A stretch of 64,000 nt of DNA from an uncultured Eubacteriales bacterium (GCA_902800625.1 CADCFG010000009.1:1-64000), one strand, 5' to 3'. Shown: positions 23,680 to 31,618, counted from the first letter of the stretch. Translations and numbers: made by a program. The notes: a model not told the origin generated them from the letters alone.

Positions 23680-24861
23680 TCACTTGATCAGCACCGTCTG
23701 TCCCAGCTGTAAGGCCCCGTCCACCAGCGGCTGGATCATGGCGATGGTGCCGTCCGTAGAGAGCACCTCCACGGGCACGAAGGTGCCGCCGGGCACGTCG
23801 TACACCCAGACGCCCATCTGGCCGTTCTGGTTGTAGAGCGCCTCCACCCGCACGGACAGGCCGGTCAGCTCGATGTTGAACTGGGCCTTGCCGCTGCGGC
23901 GATAGATCAGCGGGCCGACGGGATCCTTGATCTCAAACACCGCCAGGGTGGTGTCCCCCTCCTTCTGCACGCTGTAGACCGACGCTGTGTAGATCAGGTC
24001 GTCGAAGCCCTCCATCTGCATGAAGTAGTTGTCCTGGCCCACCACGGGAGTCCAGGTGTTGCCGTTGGCCAGCACGGCCACGTACCAGTGATCCTGGTCC
24101 ACGATGCGATAGATGCCGCTGGCGCGGGTCTGGCGGGTGTTTTCCAGGTTGCTGCCGGCGAGCACCGCGCGCACGTCCGCGATGGACAGCGTCTTCAGGC
24201 CGTCGGGGGTCAGGTCGTTTTCGTAGCCGTCGATATAGAAGGAAACCACGCCCTCCTGCTCCGCCGTGGCGACCTTGCGCCAGGACTGGATGCCGGAGAG
24301 CCGGGCGCTCTCCTCGTCATAGAGCTTGGTCAGCTTGTTGTCGCCGCGCTTGTTCTGGCGCAGGTAGTCCTGCCGGTTCACCATGGCCGTCTCCAGCTGG
24401 CTGGTCACGGTCTTCAGGTTGCCCTTGGTCTGACGGGTGATCAGGTTCTTCAGTTCCAGGGACATGTAGTTGACCACGCTGTCCAGCTTGTTCAGCTCCG
24501 TGTCCACGATGTTGGCCAGGAGCTCCTTGTGGTAGTCCTGGATCTTCTTGCGGGTGGCCTCCAGGTTATTCAGCAGGCTCTCGGAATAGCCGGTGGTGTA
24601 CAGGTTGGCCACGTTGTCGCCCTCGGCCACCAGGGAATCCTCCGGGGCGATGTACTCCACCCGGGCAGTAGAGTCCGAGGCGAACACGGACTCGTCCCGG
24701 ATGATCACGCAGTCCACCGTCTGGCGCTGGGCCGCGTTGGCCATCATGATGACCGTCTCCTTCGAGTGCGTCGCCAGCAGCGGCCGGAGCAGCAGGAACG
24801 CGATTACCAGTATGGCCGCCAGGAACAGGTAAAACCTGCCGGTCACTCTCTTTTTGCGCAT
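23680..24861 (-). CDS. HlyD-like membrane-anchored protein at the head of the sepF cluster
   Basis: 393 aa. One N-terminal transmembrane segment (about 9-28; RFYLFLAAILVIAFLLLRPLL) is preceded by MRKKR. The extracellular part has a lipoyl/barrel-sandwich-type piece (RVEYIAPEDSLVAEGDNVANLYTTG), a coiled-coil hairpin (about 85-170) and a beta-rich C-terminus. This is the layout of HlyD/MFP efflux adaptors, but no partner transporter is nearby. In several clostridial genomes a similar protein precedes yggS-sepF, so a wall or division role is plausible. ATG at 24861 with GGGAG upstream. Confidence 0.8.
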   Translation of the reverse strand: MRKKRVTGRFYLFLAAILVIAFLLLRPLLATHSKETVIMMANAAQRQTVDCVIIRDESVFASDSTARVEYIAPEDSLVAEGDNVANLYTTGYSESLLNNLEATRKKIQDYHKELLANIVDTELNKLDSVVNYMSLELKNLITRQTKGNLKTVTSQLETAMVNRQDYLRQNKRGDNKLTKLYDEESARLSGIQSWRKVATAEQEGVVSFYIDGYENDLTPDGLKTLSIADVRAVLAGSNLENTRQTRASGIYRIVDQDHWYVAVLANGNTWTPVVGQDNYFMQMEGFDDLIYTASVYSVQKEGDTTLAVFEIKDPVGPLIYRRSGKAQFNIELTGLSVRVEALYNQNGQMGVWVYDVPGGTFVPVEVLSTDGTIAMIQPLVDGALQLGQTVLIK

Positions 24862-25252
24862 AGCCCACGCTCCCGCTCGCAAGTATTGTCGTCTCCCCGC
24901 CCATGACGCTGGCATGGACAGGGTACAACCATCGTATTCTATATTATACGCCCTATTGTGCTAAGATTCAATGCGCATGAATTGACTTTTTCATGCCATA
25001 AACATTATAATGTTATTTGTGGACGGGGGCGCAAGCTCCCCCGCCACGACCACCCCCTCCGGATTTGACCTGAGTTTCCGGGGAAACTCCGGCCGTCAAA
25101 TCCGCAAGGACGCCTTTTTTCATCCGGGAAATGGGATTTCCCTCCTGGAAAAAGGCCCCGCCCGCGGCGTACACGCCGCCGCGGTCGATTGAATATCGGG
25201 GCGCTGCCGCCCCCAATCCCCCCGGCAAATCAGTTCTTTGGATGTGTATGGT
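24862..25252. other. Intergenic region with structured repeat
   Basis: The AT-rich segment 24930-25020 probably holds promoters for the flanking genes. Copy 1 of the second structured repeat (25019-25157) follows. A further GC-rich segment reaches lgt. No gene is supported. Confidence 0.6.
25019..25157 (+). repeat. Second structured repeat, copy 1
   Basis: GGGGGcGCAAGCtCCCCC hairpin. Stem GGATTTGAC/GTCAAATCC around an inner GAGTTTCC/GGAAACTC hairpin. Then GCCTTTTT/AAAAAGGC enclosing GGGAAAT-GGG-ATTTCCC. An inverted copy lies at 48684-48817 between gyrB and gyrA, with different but still complementary stems. Confidence 0.85.
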
Positions 25253-26137
25253 ATGATAAACAACTCTGTAAATATCTTCGGTCTGGAAGTCCACTGGTAC
25301 GGCGTGATCATCGCCTGCGGGATGGCGCTGGCGGTGTGGCTGGCGTCAGCACGGGAGCAGCGGCTGGGGCTGCCGAAGGAGACGGCGCTGGACCTGGCGC
25401 TGCTGGGCATTCCCGCGGCCATCGTGTGCGCGCGGATCTACTACGTCATATTCTCCTGGAGCGCCTACGCGGACGATCCGGTGAAGGCGCTGTACATCTG
25501 GGAGGGCGGCATGGCCATCTACGGCGGCATCATCGGCGGCGTGCTGGCAGGCTGGCTCTACGGGCGGAGGAAGAAGCTGACCTTCCTGCGGCTGGCGGAC
25601 CTGGCCGCACCGTCCATCGCCCTGGGCCAGGGCATCGGCCGCTGGGGCAACTTCGTCAACCAGGAGGCCTACGGCTCCACTGTGGCCCACGCCTGGCAGC
25701 AGCGCTTCCCCATCGGCGTGTACATCCAGGCCGACGGAATGTGGCACTACGCCACATTCTTCTATGAGTCCGCCTGGTGCCTCATCATCGTGGCTATGCT
25801 GCTGATCGCGGAGAGGAAGCGTCGCCTGCACCGGGAGGGCGATATCTTCCTGGCCTATGTGTTCCTCTACGCGCTGGAGCGTGCGCTGGTAGAGGGCCTG
25901 CGCACCGACAGCCTGTACCTGGGGCCGCTGCGGGTGTCCCAGCTGCTGAGTCTGGCGGCGCTGATCGTCTGCGCGGTCATCCTGCTGAAGCGCACAAAAA
26001 AGGCGGTCTCCGCCGCCGCGCTGGCCTGCGCCGTCGCCATGGCCCCGCTGTGCCTGACGGGCCGCATGGCCCTGGCGCTGATCCCCGCCGCCGTGGCGCT
26101 GGTGTGCGAGGGGATTGGCTTGCTGAAAAAAGTGTAG
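25253..26137 (+). CDS. lgt: Prolipoprotein diacylglyceryl transferase
   Basis: 294 aa, seven or so transmembrane helices. The Lgt signature GQGIGRWGNFVNQEAYG includes the essential Arg. An earlier WYGVIIACGMALAVWLA and a late ALERALVEGLRTDSLYLG also match. It transfers diacylglycerol from phosphatidylglycerol to the lipobox Cys of prolipoproteins, the step before LspA. ATG at 25253 is used; no good Shine-Dalgarno is visible and a TTG at 25238 is an alternative. The last codons (LLKKV) form one arm of the shared terminator. Confidence 0.93.
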   Translation: MINNSVNIFGLEVHWYGVIIACGMALAVWLASAREQRLGLPKETALDLALLGIPAAIVCARIYYVIFSWSAYADDPVKALYIWEGGMAIYGGIIGGVLAGWLYGRRKKLTFLRLADLAAPSIALGQGIGRWGNFVNQEAYGSTVAHAWQQRFPIGVYIQADGMWHYATFFYESAWCLIIVAMLLIAERKRRLHREGDIFLAYVFLYALERALVEGLRTDSLYLGPLRVSQLLSLAALIVCAVILLKRTKKAVSAAALACAVAMAPLCLTGRMALALIPAAVALVCEGIGLLKKV

Positions 26138-26164
26138 CGACTGTGCCGCTACACTTTTTTCAGC
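26122..26164. terminator. Bidirectional terminator overlapping two convergent coding ends
   Basis: GCTGAAAAAAGTGTAGCG (26122-26139) pairs perfectly, 18 bp, with its reverse complement at 26147-26164 around a 7-nt loop. The left arm encodes LKKV-stop of lgt and the right arm encodes LKKV-stop of the phosphatase. Confidence 0.9.
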
Positions 26165-26595
26165 ATCCCTTTGCACCCCCGCAAAATCTGTCCGTAGACC
26201 TCCTCGAACCGGCCGGTATACCAGGGGTCGTCGATGGCCTCGTCGCTGCCGGCGAAGGACATCAGCAGGCGGATCTTGCCGTCGGGGTCGCCCCCGGCGA
26301 TGCGGGTCATGTTGCGGATGTTCCAGGGCTCCATGCCCACCAGGTAGTCGTAGTAATCGTAGTCGGCGCGGGTCATCTGCCGGGCGGCGTGGCCGCTGCA
26401 GGAGATGCCGTGCTTCGCCAGCTCCCGCCGCGCCGGGGGGTACACCGGGTTGCCCAGCTCCTCGGTGCTGGTGGCGGCGGAGGCGATCTCGAATTCATCC
26501 TCCCGGCCCGCGTCCTTCACCAGCTTCTTCATCACGTATTCCGCCATGGGCGAACGGCAGATGTTGCCCAGACAGACAAACAGGATCCTCGTCAT
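26149..26595 (-). CDS. Low-molecular-weight protein-tyrosine phosphatase
   Basis: 148 aa. The P-loop CLGNICRS begins at Cys8 (nucleophile) with Arg14. The general acid Asp is in DDPWYTG near residue 120. It dephosphorylates phosphotyrosine (or arginine phosphate in some Firmicutes homologues such as YwlE), in the cytoplasm. Start at 26595 after GAGGTGCGAT; a longer in-frame extension to 26691 only reads through the upstream terminator. The C-terminus shares the terminator palindrome with lgt. Confidence 0.92.
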   Translation of the reverse strand: MTRILFVCLGNICRSPMAEYVMKKLVKDAGREDEFEIASAATSTEELGNPVYPPARRELAKHGISCSGHAARQMTRADYDYYDYLVGMEPWNIRNMTRIAGGDPDGKIRLLMSFAGSDEAIDDPWYTGRFEEVYGQILRGCKGMLKKV

Positions 26596-26654
26596 ATCGC
26601 ACCTCGCGTCGGTATATTTCAATTCATTATACACAACGCCGGCGCGATTGGCAA

Positions 26655-26686
26655 GAAAAAAGCCTTCCCCAAAGGGGAAGGCTTTT
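26655..26686. terminator. Terminator between metY and the phosphatase gene
   Basis: A-run, GCCTTCCCC, AAA loop, GGGGAAGGC, T-run, placed directly after the metY stop on the minus strand. Confidence 0.85.
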
Positions 26687-26693
26687 GGCATCC

Positions 26694-27998
26694 CTACTTC
26701 ACCGCCTCGAACGCCGCGTCCAGCGCCGCGACCAGGTCCTCGGCCTTCTCGATGCCGATGGACAGGCGGATGGTGTTGGGCTTGATGCCCTGCTCCAGCA
26801 GCTCCACCTCGGTCAGCTGGCTGTGGGTGGTGCTGGCGGGATGGATCACCAGGCTCTTCACGTCGGCCACGTTGGCCAGCAGGCTGAAGATGGGCAGGTG
26901 GTCGATGAACGCCTTTGCCGTCTCGGCGTCGCCCTTCACCTCGAAGGTGAAGATGCTGCCGCCGCCGTTGGGCAGGTACTTGGCGTACAGGTCGTGGCTG
27001 GGCTCGCCGGGGACGGAGGGATGGTGCACCGCCTCCACCTGGGGGTGCTTCGACAGGTAGTTCACGATCCTGACGGCGTTCTCGGCGTGGCGCTCCACCC
27101 GAAGGGAAAGCGTCTCCAGCCCCTGGAGGAATATGAAGGCGTGGAAGGGCGAGAGGGTGGCGCCGGTGTCGCGCAGCAGTATGGCGCGGATGTAGGTGAC
27201 GAAGGCTGCCGGGCCCACGGCGTCGGCAAAGGATACGCCGTGATAGCTGGGGTTCGGCTCGGCGATCCAGGGGTACTTCCCGCCCGCCTTCCAGTCGAAC
27301 CGGCCGGCCTCCACAATCACGCCGCCGATGGCCGTGCCGTGGCCGCCGATGAACTTGGTGGCGCTGTGCACCACGATGTCCGCGCCCCAGTCCAGCGGCC
27401 GCACCAGGAAGGGCGTGGCGAAGGTGCTGTCCACCACCAGCGGGATGCCGTGGGCGTGGGCCACCTTCGCGATGGCCTCGATATCGATCAGGTTCGAGTT
27501 CGGGTTGCCCAGGGTCTCGATGAAGATGGCCTTGGTCTTGTCGGTGATGGCGGCCTCGAAGCTGCCCGGCACGTCCGGATCCACGAAGGTGGTGGTGATG
27601 CCGGTGGTCAGCGGCAGCGTGTGGGCCAGCAGGTTGTAGGTGCCGCCGTAGATGGTCTTGGAGGCCACGATGTGCTCGCCGGAGCGGGCCAGCGCCTGGA
27701 AGGTGTAGCTGATGGCCGCAGCGCCGGAGGCCACCGCCAGCGCCGCGGAGCCGTTCTCCAGCGCGGCGATGCGCTTCTCGAAGATGTCGTTGGTGGGGTT
27801 GGTCAGCCGGCCGTAGATGTTGCCGGCATCCCGCAGGCCGAAGCGGTCGGCGGCATGCTGGCTGTTGTGGAACACGAAGGAGGTCGAGGCGTAGATCGGC
27901 ACGGCGCGGGCGTCGGTGGCGGGGTCGGCGGTCTCCTGGCCGATGTGCAGCTGCTTGGTTTCAAAGGCCCAGTTGGCGGTATTGCGGATATCAGACAT
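26694..27998 (-). CDS. metY: O-acetylhomoserine aminocarboxypropyltransferase (sulfhydrylase)
   Basis: 434 aa, Cys/Met metabolism PLP enzyme. It has VPIYASTSFVF, NIYGRLTNPTNDIFEKRIAALE, the SGAAAISY PLP-phosphate region, FIETLGNPNSNLIDI, VVDSTFATPFLVRPLDWGADIVVHSATKFIGGHG with the PLP Lys near 208, and a C-terminal domain of MetY length, longer than MetB/MetC. It forms homocysteine from O-acetylhomoserine and sulfide. AGGAGG lies 7 bp before the ATG. A 17-codon leader ORF and hairpin precede it and a palindromic operator-like site lies upstream. Confidence 0.92.
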   Translation of the reverse strand: MSDIRNTANWAFETKQLHIGQETADPATDARAVPIYASTSFVFHNSQHAADRFGLRDAGNIYGRLTNPTNDIFEKRIAALENGSAALAVASGAAAISYTFQALARSGEHIVASKTIYGGTYNLLAHTLPLTTGITTTFVDPDVPGSFEAAITDKTKAIFIETLGNPNSNLIDIEAIAKVAHAHGIPLVVDSTFATPFLVRPLDWGADIVVHSATKFIGGHGTAIGGVIVEAGRFDWKAGGKYPWIAEPNPSYHGVSFADAVGPAAFVTYIRAILLRDTGATLSPFHAFIFLQGLETLSLRVERHAENAVRIVNYLSKHPQVEAVHHPSVPGEPSHDLYAKYLPNGGGSIFTFEVKGDAETAKAFIDHLPIFSLLANVADVKSLVIHPASTTHSQLTEVELLEQGIKPNTIRLSIGIEKAEDLVAALDAAFEAVK

Positions 27999-28017
27999 GG
28001 TGTTACCTCCTGTCATT

Positions 28018-28071
28018 TCAATCGAATGTGTGATTGGCTTGGGTGGGATTGGGGGCCTCACATTCGGTTGA
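28018..28071 (-). promoter_or_regulatory. Leader hairpin between leader ORF and metY
   Basis: UCAA-C-CGAAUGUG (28071-28059) pairs with CACAUUCG-A-UUGA (28031-28018): 12 bp with one mismatch and a loop of about 26 nt. The 5' arm contains the final Arg-Met-stop codons of the leader peptide. The 3' arm ends 6 nt before the metY AGGAGG (28011-28006). Confidence 0.65.
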
Positions 28072-28111
28072 CGCTCAGCAGCGCGGCCACCAGATAGCTC
28101 TTGTTCGTCAT
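28058..28111 (-). CDS. 17-residue leader peptide upstream of metY
   Basis: A short frame, MTNKSYLVAALLSVNRM-stop, has its ATG at 28111 and an AAAGGA site about 10 nt upstream. It lies inside the transcript expected from the promoter at 28175-28146. The penultimate codons are Arg-Met immediately before UGA, within the 5' arm of a hairpin that precedes the metY ribosome binding site. This is the arrangement expected of a ribosome-stalling regulator responding to methionine or sulfur supply. Existence is inferred from position, Shine-Dalgarno and codon ending; no homologue is claimed. Confidence 0.6.
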   Translation of the reverse strand: MTNKSYLVAALLSVNRM

Positions 28112-28145
28112 GGTCGGTTTTTCCTTTCGTCACGTCGGTGATACA

Positions 28146-28175
28146 ATCATACATGATTTATAGGTTATTGTCCAA
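28146..28175 (-). promoter_or_regulatory. Promoter of metY leader
   Basis: Minus strand TTGGAC (28175-28170), 18 bp, TATGAT (28151-28146), 35 bp upstream of the leader-peptide ATG. Confidence 0.6.
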
Positions 28176-28197
28176 TACTCCATATTTATCTTGACCC

Positions 28198-28212
28198 ATA
28201 GGATTATCCTAT
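28198..28212. promoter_or_regulatory. Perfect palindrome ATAGGAT-T-ATCCTAT (operator candidate)
   Basis: 15-bp palindrome in the AT-rich interval between divergent metY and the 28274 gene. It lies 23 bp upstream of the metY -35 and directly upstream of a possible rightward promoter (TTCAAA 28216-28221, 16 bp, TATAAT 28238-28243). Confidence 0.55.
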
Positions 28213-28273
28213 ATATTCAAAACACTTGCGATTGTGTTATAATAAATCGAATAAATCAGGAGGAATCGCACCC

Positions 28274-29026
28274 ATGGCGGACTGGATCATGAAGGGATTG
28301 GACTGGAGCGACCCGCGGCGGCTGAAGAGCCCCGGGGAGCTGGAGGACTGGATCGAAAAAGTGGGCTTCGCGCCCTACTTCGCCGGCGACATCCCCGGCT
28401 TCTCGGCGGAGGAGATGGTCTCTCCGGACTACTGGTGGACGGGCAACGCCGCCCAGGACCCCTGGGAGTGGCGGGAGGCCGTGGCGGCGAACCACCGCGT
28501 GGCCTACGGCAAGTTCTTCGCGGGCCGCGCCGGGTTCATCAGCCGCGAATGGCTGCCCGTGTTCGCCAACGCCCGCCGGGACGGCTTCGACTTCGACGGC
28601 AGGTGGCAGAGCGGCGCGGCCAGCCGCCGGGAGAAGGCCATCATGGAGCACTTCATGGACGTGGAATCCGAGGACGAGCCGGTGTTCAACGGGGCGGGCA
28701 TACTGTCCACGGAGCTGAAAAAGCTGGCCGGGTTCGGCAAGGGCGGCGAGAAGAACTACCCCGGCATATTGACGGGGCTGCAAATGCAGCTGTACCTGGT
28801 GATCGGCGGATTCCGCCGGCGGGAGAACAAGCGGGGCGAGCCCTACGGCATGGCGGTCTCCGTGATGCAGACGCCGGAGAGCATCTGGGGCTACGGGACC
28901 CTTTCCGCCGCCTACGGCGAGGCGCCTGCCGATTCCTGGCAGCGCATCTTTGACCGCGTGAAGGCCCTGTTCCCCGCGGACGACGAGGCCGTTGCACGGC
29001 TGATCGGCAGGAGGCCGGCATCATGA
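28274..29026 (+). CDS. AlkZ-related protein
   Basis: 250 aa. The WWTGNAAQDPWEWREAVAANHRVAYGKFFAGRAGFISREWLPVFANARRDGFDFD block and a C-terminal VSVMQTPESIWGYG match the family annotated as AlkZ-related in clostridia. That family is distantly related to the winged-helix DNA glycosylase YcaQ/AlkZ, but the catalytic QxQ/QxD motif of true AlkZ is not evident. It may be a nucleic-acid-binding or repair-associated protein. AGGAGG is 9 bp upstream. ATGA overlap with the next methyltransferase gene indicates an operon. Confidence 0.75.
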   Translation: MADWIMKGLDWSDPRRLKSPGELEDWIEKVGFAPYFAGDIPGFSAEEMVSPDYWWTGNAAQDPWEWREAVAANHRVAYGKFFAGRAGFISREWLPVFANARRDGFDFDGRWQSGAASRREKAIMEHFMDVESEDEPVFNGAGILSTELKKLAGFGKGGEKNYPGILTGLQMQLYLVIGGFRRRENKRGEPYGMAVSVMQTPESIWGYGTLSAAYGEAPADSWQRIFDRVKALFPADDEAVARLIGRRPAS

Positions 29027-29622
29027 ACGATCGGGAATGGGACAAGCGGCTGAGGATTAAAACCATCGGCCGGGAGGACGAAGCCAACCCCAACTACGCC
29101 CCCTACGAGCCCACGCCCTACGAAGTGCTTAAGCGGGTGGCCGAGAGCGGCTGCATCCGCCGAAAGCAGCACGTCCTGGACTACGGCTGCGGCAAGGGCC
29201 GGGTGGCCTTCTTCCTGGCGGAGGTGGTGGGCTGCCGGGCGACGGGCATCGACCAGTCCCAAAAGCTGATCGACCTGGCCATGGAGAACAGGCGCACGGC
29301 CCGCAGCGGCAGCCGGGTGCAGCTGGGGCACGTGCTGGCAGAACAGTACCTGCCCAACGAGGAGGACGTTTTCTTCTTCTTCAACCCCTTCTCCGTCAAG
29401 GTGTTCGAGGGCGTGCTGCGCAACATCGCTGTCGCCTGGTTCCACAATCCCCGGCCCATGACGCTTCTCATGTACTATCCCTCGGAGGAATATGTGCGCG
29501 CGCTGGAGGCCGCGGAGGGCTTCATACGCCTTTCCCCCATCGATTGCCGCGACCTGTTCGGCGGCAAAAACGAGCGCGAGCGGGTGGAGATTTGGAGGTA
29601 TGAAGGGGCTGGCGCCCAGTGA
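29023..29622 (+). CDS. Class I SAM-dependent methyltransferase
   Basis: 199 aa. Rossmann motif I is VLDYGCGKGRVAFFLAE, with an acidic loop end GIDQSQKLIDLA and a later FFFFNPFSVKVFEG strand. It is a generic small methyltransferase; substrate unknown. It starts inside the stop of the AlkZ-related gene (4-bp overlap), so the two proteins are probably made stoichiometrically, which suggests a joint nucleic-acid or small-molecule modification role (inference). Confidence 0.82.
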   Translation: MNDREWDKRLRIKTIGREDEANPNYAPYEPTPYEVLKRVAESGCIRRKQHVLDYGCGKGRVAFFLAEVVGCRATGIDQSQKLIDLAMENRRTARSGSRVQLGHVLAEQYLPNEEDVFFFFNPFSVKVFEGVLRNIAVAWFHNPRPMTLLMYYPSEEYVRALEAAEGFIRLSPIDCRDLFGGKNERERVEIWRYEGAGAQ

Positions 29623-30377
29623 GGATGGCGTCGGGAGGGCAAACCTTCCCCACACCGCCTCCCCAAGGCCTTCCCCTTTGGGGAAGGTGGCTGGCCGAAG
29701 GCCAGACGGAAGAGGTCTTTTCCCTTGCCTCCCCTTTAAAGGGGGTTCGAGCGCCCGGGAAACAGTCCACTGGACTGTTTTCCGGGCGCTCGAACCCATT
29801 GAGATGGAGAGGCAAGGCGGGCGGCGCAACGCCGCCCCTACAATTTCTTTTCGCAATCCCGATCCTCGCTGATCCCCTATCGCTGGGCGGCGGATTTGCC
29901 GGCACTTTTGAGCGACGCGGCAAACGAAAGATTCATCCTCCGCAAGCATTGTGAGGCCGTGGGCTCACTTGTGCCGGAAATCTGCCGCCAAAAAAGCGCG
30001 TTCCCCGGTTCCCTTCCCGAAGCTGTTTCCGTAAGAGGAACCGAAGAACGGGCCTTTTTGGCGGCCTGCACGCAAAACCCATAACTTCGCTCCTGCGCAC
30101 GTTGCGCGCATACGCTCGTTCCCAAGGGTTTTGGTTGCAGGCCGCCGCTGCATCGGGGAACAGCGAGAGACGTGACATTTCTGAATGGGGTGCCCCACCG
30201 GCGCTTCGCGCCACCTCCCTCATGGAGGGAGGCTTTTGGTTTGCGCATAACCTTCTGTAGGGGCGGCGTTGCGCCGCCCGCCCAAAACTTCACCTTCGGG
30301 CGGCATGCAGCTTTTCCTTTCCCAAAAATGACGCAGGGGCGGCGTTGCGCCGCCCCCGCGCTGTCGTCGTACTTGAA
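29623..30377. other. Gene-free interval with repeats
   Basis: No gene. In order: a CCTTCCCCTTTGGGGAAGG hairpin (about 29668-29688), a GCCGAAGGCC hairpin, a long GCGCCCGGAAaACAGTCCA/TGGACTGTTTTCCGGGCGC palindrome (about 29749-29795), a GGGCGGCGCAACGCCGCCC hairpin, three-hairpin element copy C, a CACCGGCGCTTCGCGCC hairpin, and two GGGGCGGCGTTGCGCCGCC hairpins (about 30258 and 30332). Confidence 0.75.
29858..30146 (+). repeat. Three-hairpin mosaic element, copy C
   Basis: Entry CCCGATCCTCGCTGATCCC (29858-29876). Hairpin 1 at 29886-29989 shares with copy A the inner GTGAGGCCGTGGGCTCAC segment, and its GGCGGCGGATTTGCCGGCAC stem pairs with GTGCCGGAAATCTGCCGCC. Middle hairpin 29990-30059. Hairpin 2 at 30060-30146 has stem GGCGGCCTGCAcGCAAAACCC, different from copies A and B but still self-complementary. 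CGGGGAACAGCGAG follows. Confidence 0.85.
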
Positions 30378-30536
30378 TCAGGCCTCAGAGAAGGAATCCT
30401 TGCCCACGCCGCAGAGAGGGCACTCGAAATCCTCGGGCAGGTCCTCAAACTTCGTGCCGGGGGCGATGCCATTCTCGGGGCTGCCCAGCTCCTCGTCGTA
30501 CTCCCAGCCGCAAACATCGCAAACATACTTCGCCAT
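30378..30536 (-). CDS. Rubredoxin
   Basis: 52 aa, typical rubredoxin length. Two knuckles ([12 protein letters not shown] and [11 protein letters not shown]) supply the four Cys ligands of one iron. The central [14 protein letters not shown] segment is the family hallmark. It is a small electron carrier, usually serving rubrerythrin or superoxide reductase in oxygen defence of anaerobes; a rubrerythrin is encoded at 51912. AGGAGG lies 8 bp before the ATG, and a TATAAT (30573-30568) with a weak -35 lies upstream. Confidence 0.95.
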   Translation of the reverse strand: MAKYVCDVCGWEYDEELGSPENGIAPGTKFEDLPEDFECPLCGVGKDSFSEA

Positions 30537-30601
30537 GATGAATACCTCCTGTTTAGAATGTAAAGGTATTATACACTATATTAACGGAAAATGGAAGGGG
30601 T

Positions 30602-30634
30602 AAAAAAGATTTGTCGGGCATTGCCCGACAAATC
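30602..30634 (-). terminator. Terminator of the BMP-type transporter operon
   Basis: GATTTGTCGGGCA/TGCCCGACAAATC hairpin followed on the minus strand by a run of T (30607-30602). It begins 4 bp after the permease stop. Confidence 0.92.
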
Positions 30635-30637
30635 CCT

Positions 30638-31618
30638 TTACCGCTCTTCCCGGAAGTAGTGCAGGCCCAGGCTCTCCGGCGGCTGGTCCTCCTTCTTCTT
30701 GCGCAGGGACGTGAGGATCAGCACGATGATGGTGACCACGTAGGGCAGCATCTTGAAGATCTCCTGGGTGGCGCGGCCCAGGCCGGGGATGTACAGGTAG
30801 AGTATGTACAGCGCGCCGAACAGCAGCGAGCCCCAGATGGCGTTCAGCGGACGCCAGCGGGCGAATATCACCAGCGCCACGGCCAGCCAGCCGCGGTCAC
30901 CGAAGCCATTGTTGGTCCAGGTGCCGCCGGAGTACTCCATCACGAAGTACAATCCGCCCAGCCCGGCGATGGCGCCGCCGATGACGGTAGCCAGGTACTT
31001 GTACATCTGCACGTTGATGCCCGCCGCATCGGCGGTGGCCGGGCTTTCGCCCACGGCCCGCAGGCACAGACCCTGACGGGTGCGGTTCAGATACCAGCTC
31101 ATCACGATGCTCACCGCCACGGCCAGATAGGTCAGTATGCCATAGCTGAACAACACGTCGCCCAGGATGGGGATGTCGCTGAGCAGCGGCAGCCTGATGC
31201 GGAAGGCACTTGCCGTCGCCGCGGTGGAGATCTGGCCCACGCCGCCGGACAGTTTGGCGAGCGACCCGCCGAAGAAGTTGCCCAGGCCCATGCCGAAGGT
31301 GGTCAGCGCAAGGCCGGACACATTCTGGTTGGCCCGCAGGGTGATGGTCAGCACGCTGTAGATCAGCCCGCCCAGCGCGCCTGCCGCCAGCGCAGCCAGC
31401 AGCGCCAGGAAAAAGCCTACGAAGGCATTGGGCACGGCCACGGCCCGCTCATACATGAACGCCGCCGCCAGACCCGCGATGCCGCCCATGTACATCATGC
31501 CCGGCACGCCCAGGTTCAAATTGCCCGACTTCTCCGTCAGGATCTCGCCGTTCGCGCCAAAGAGTATGCAAACGCCCTGGCCGATGGCCTTTTGGATGAA
31601 TACGGTGATCACGCCCAT
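30638..31618 (-). CDS. ABC transporter permease, nucleoside/BMP family (second permease)
   Basis: 326 aa, about 8-9 transmembrane helices of the BPD_transp_2 type. The GEILTEKSGNLNLGVPGMMYMGG and LALTTFGMGLGNFFGGS segments and LCLRAVGESPATADAAGINV, the cytoplasmic coupling loop with conserved Gly/Glu, match RnsD/NupQ-like permeases. It partners the 31623 permease and the double ATPase at 32729 to import nucleosides or related solutes. It starts 4 bp after the upstream stop and ends at a strong terminator. Confidence 0.9.
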   Translation of the reverse strand: MGVITVFIQKAIGQGVCILFGANGEILTEKSGNLNLGVPGMMYMGGIAGLAAAFMYERAVAVPNAFVGFFLALLAALAAGALGGLIYSVLTITLRANQNVSGLALTTFGMGLGNFFGGSLAKLSGGVGQISTAATASAFRIRLPLLSDIPILGDVLFSYGILTYLAVAVSIVMSWYLNRTRQGLCLRAVGESPATADAAGINVQMYKYLATVIGGAIAGLGGLYFVMEYSGGTWTNNGFGDRGWLAVALVIFARWRPLNAIWGSLLFGALYILYLYIPGLGRATQEIFKMLPYVVTIIVLILTSLRKKKEDQPPESLGLHYFREER

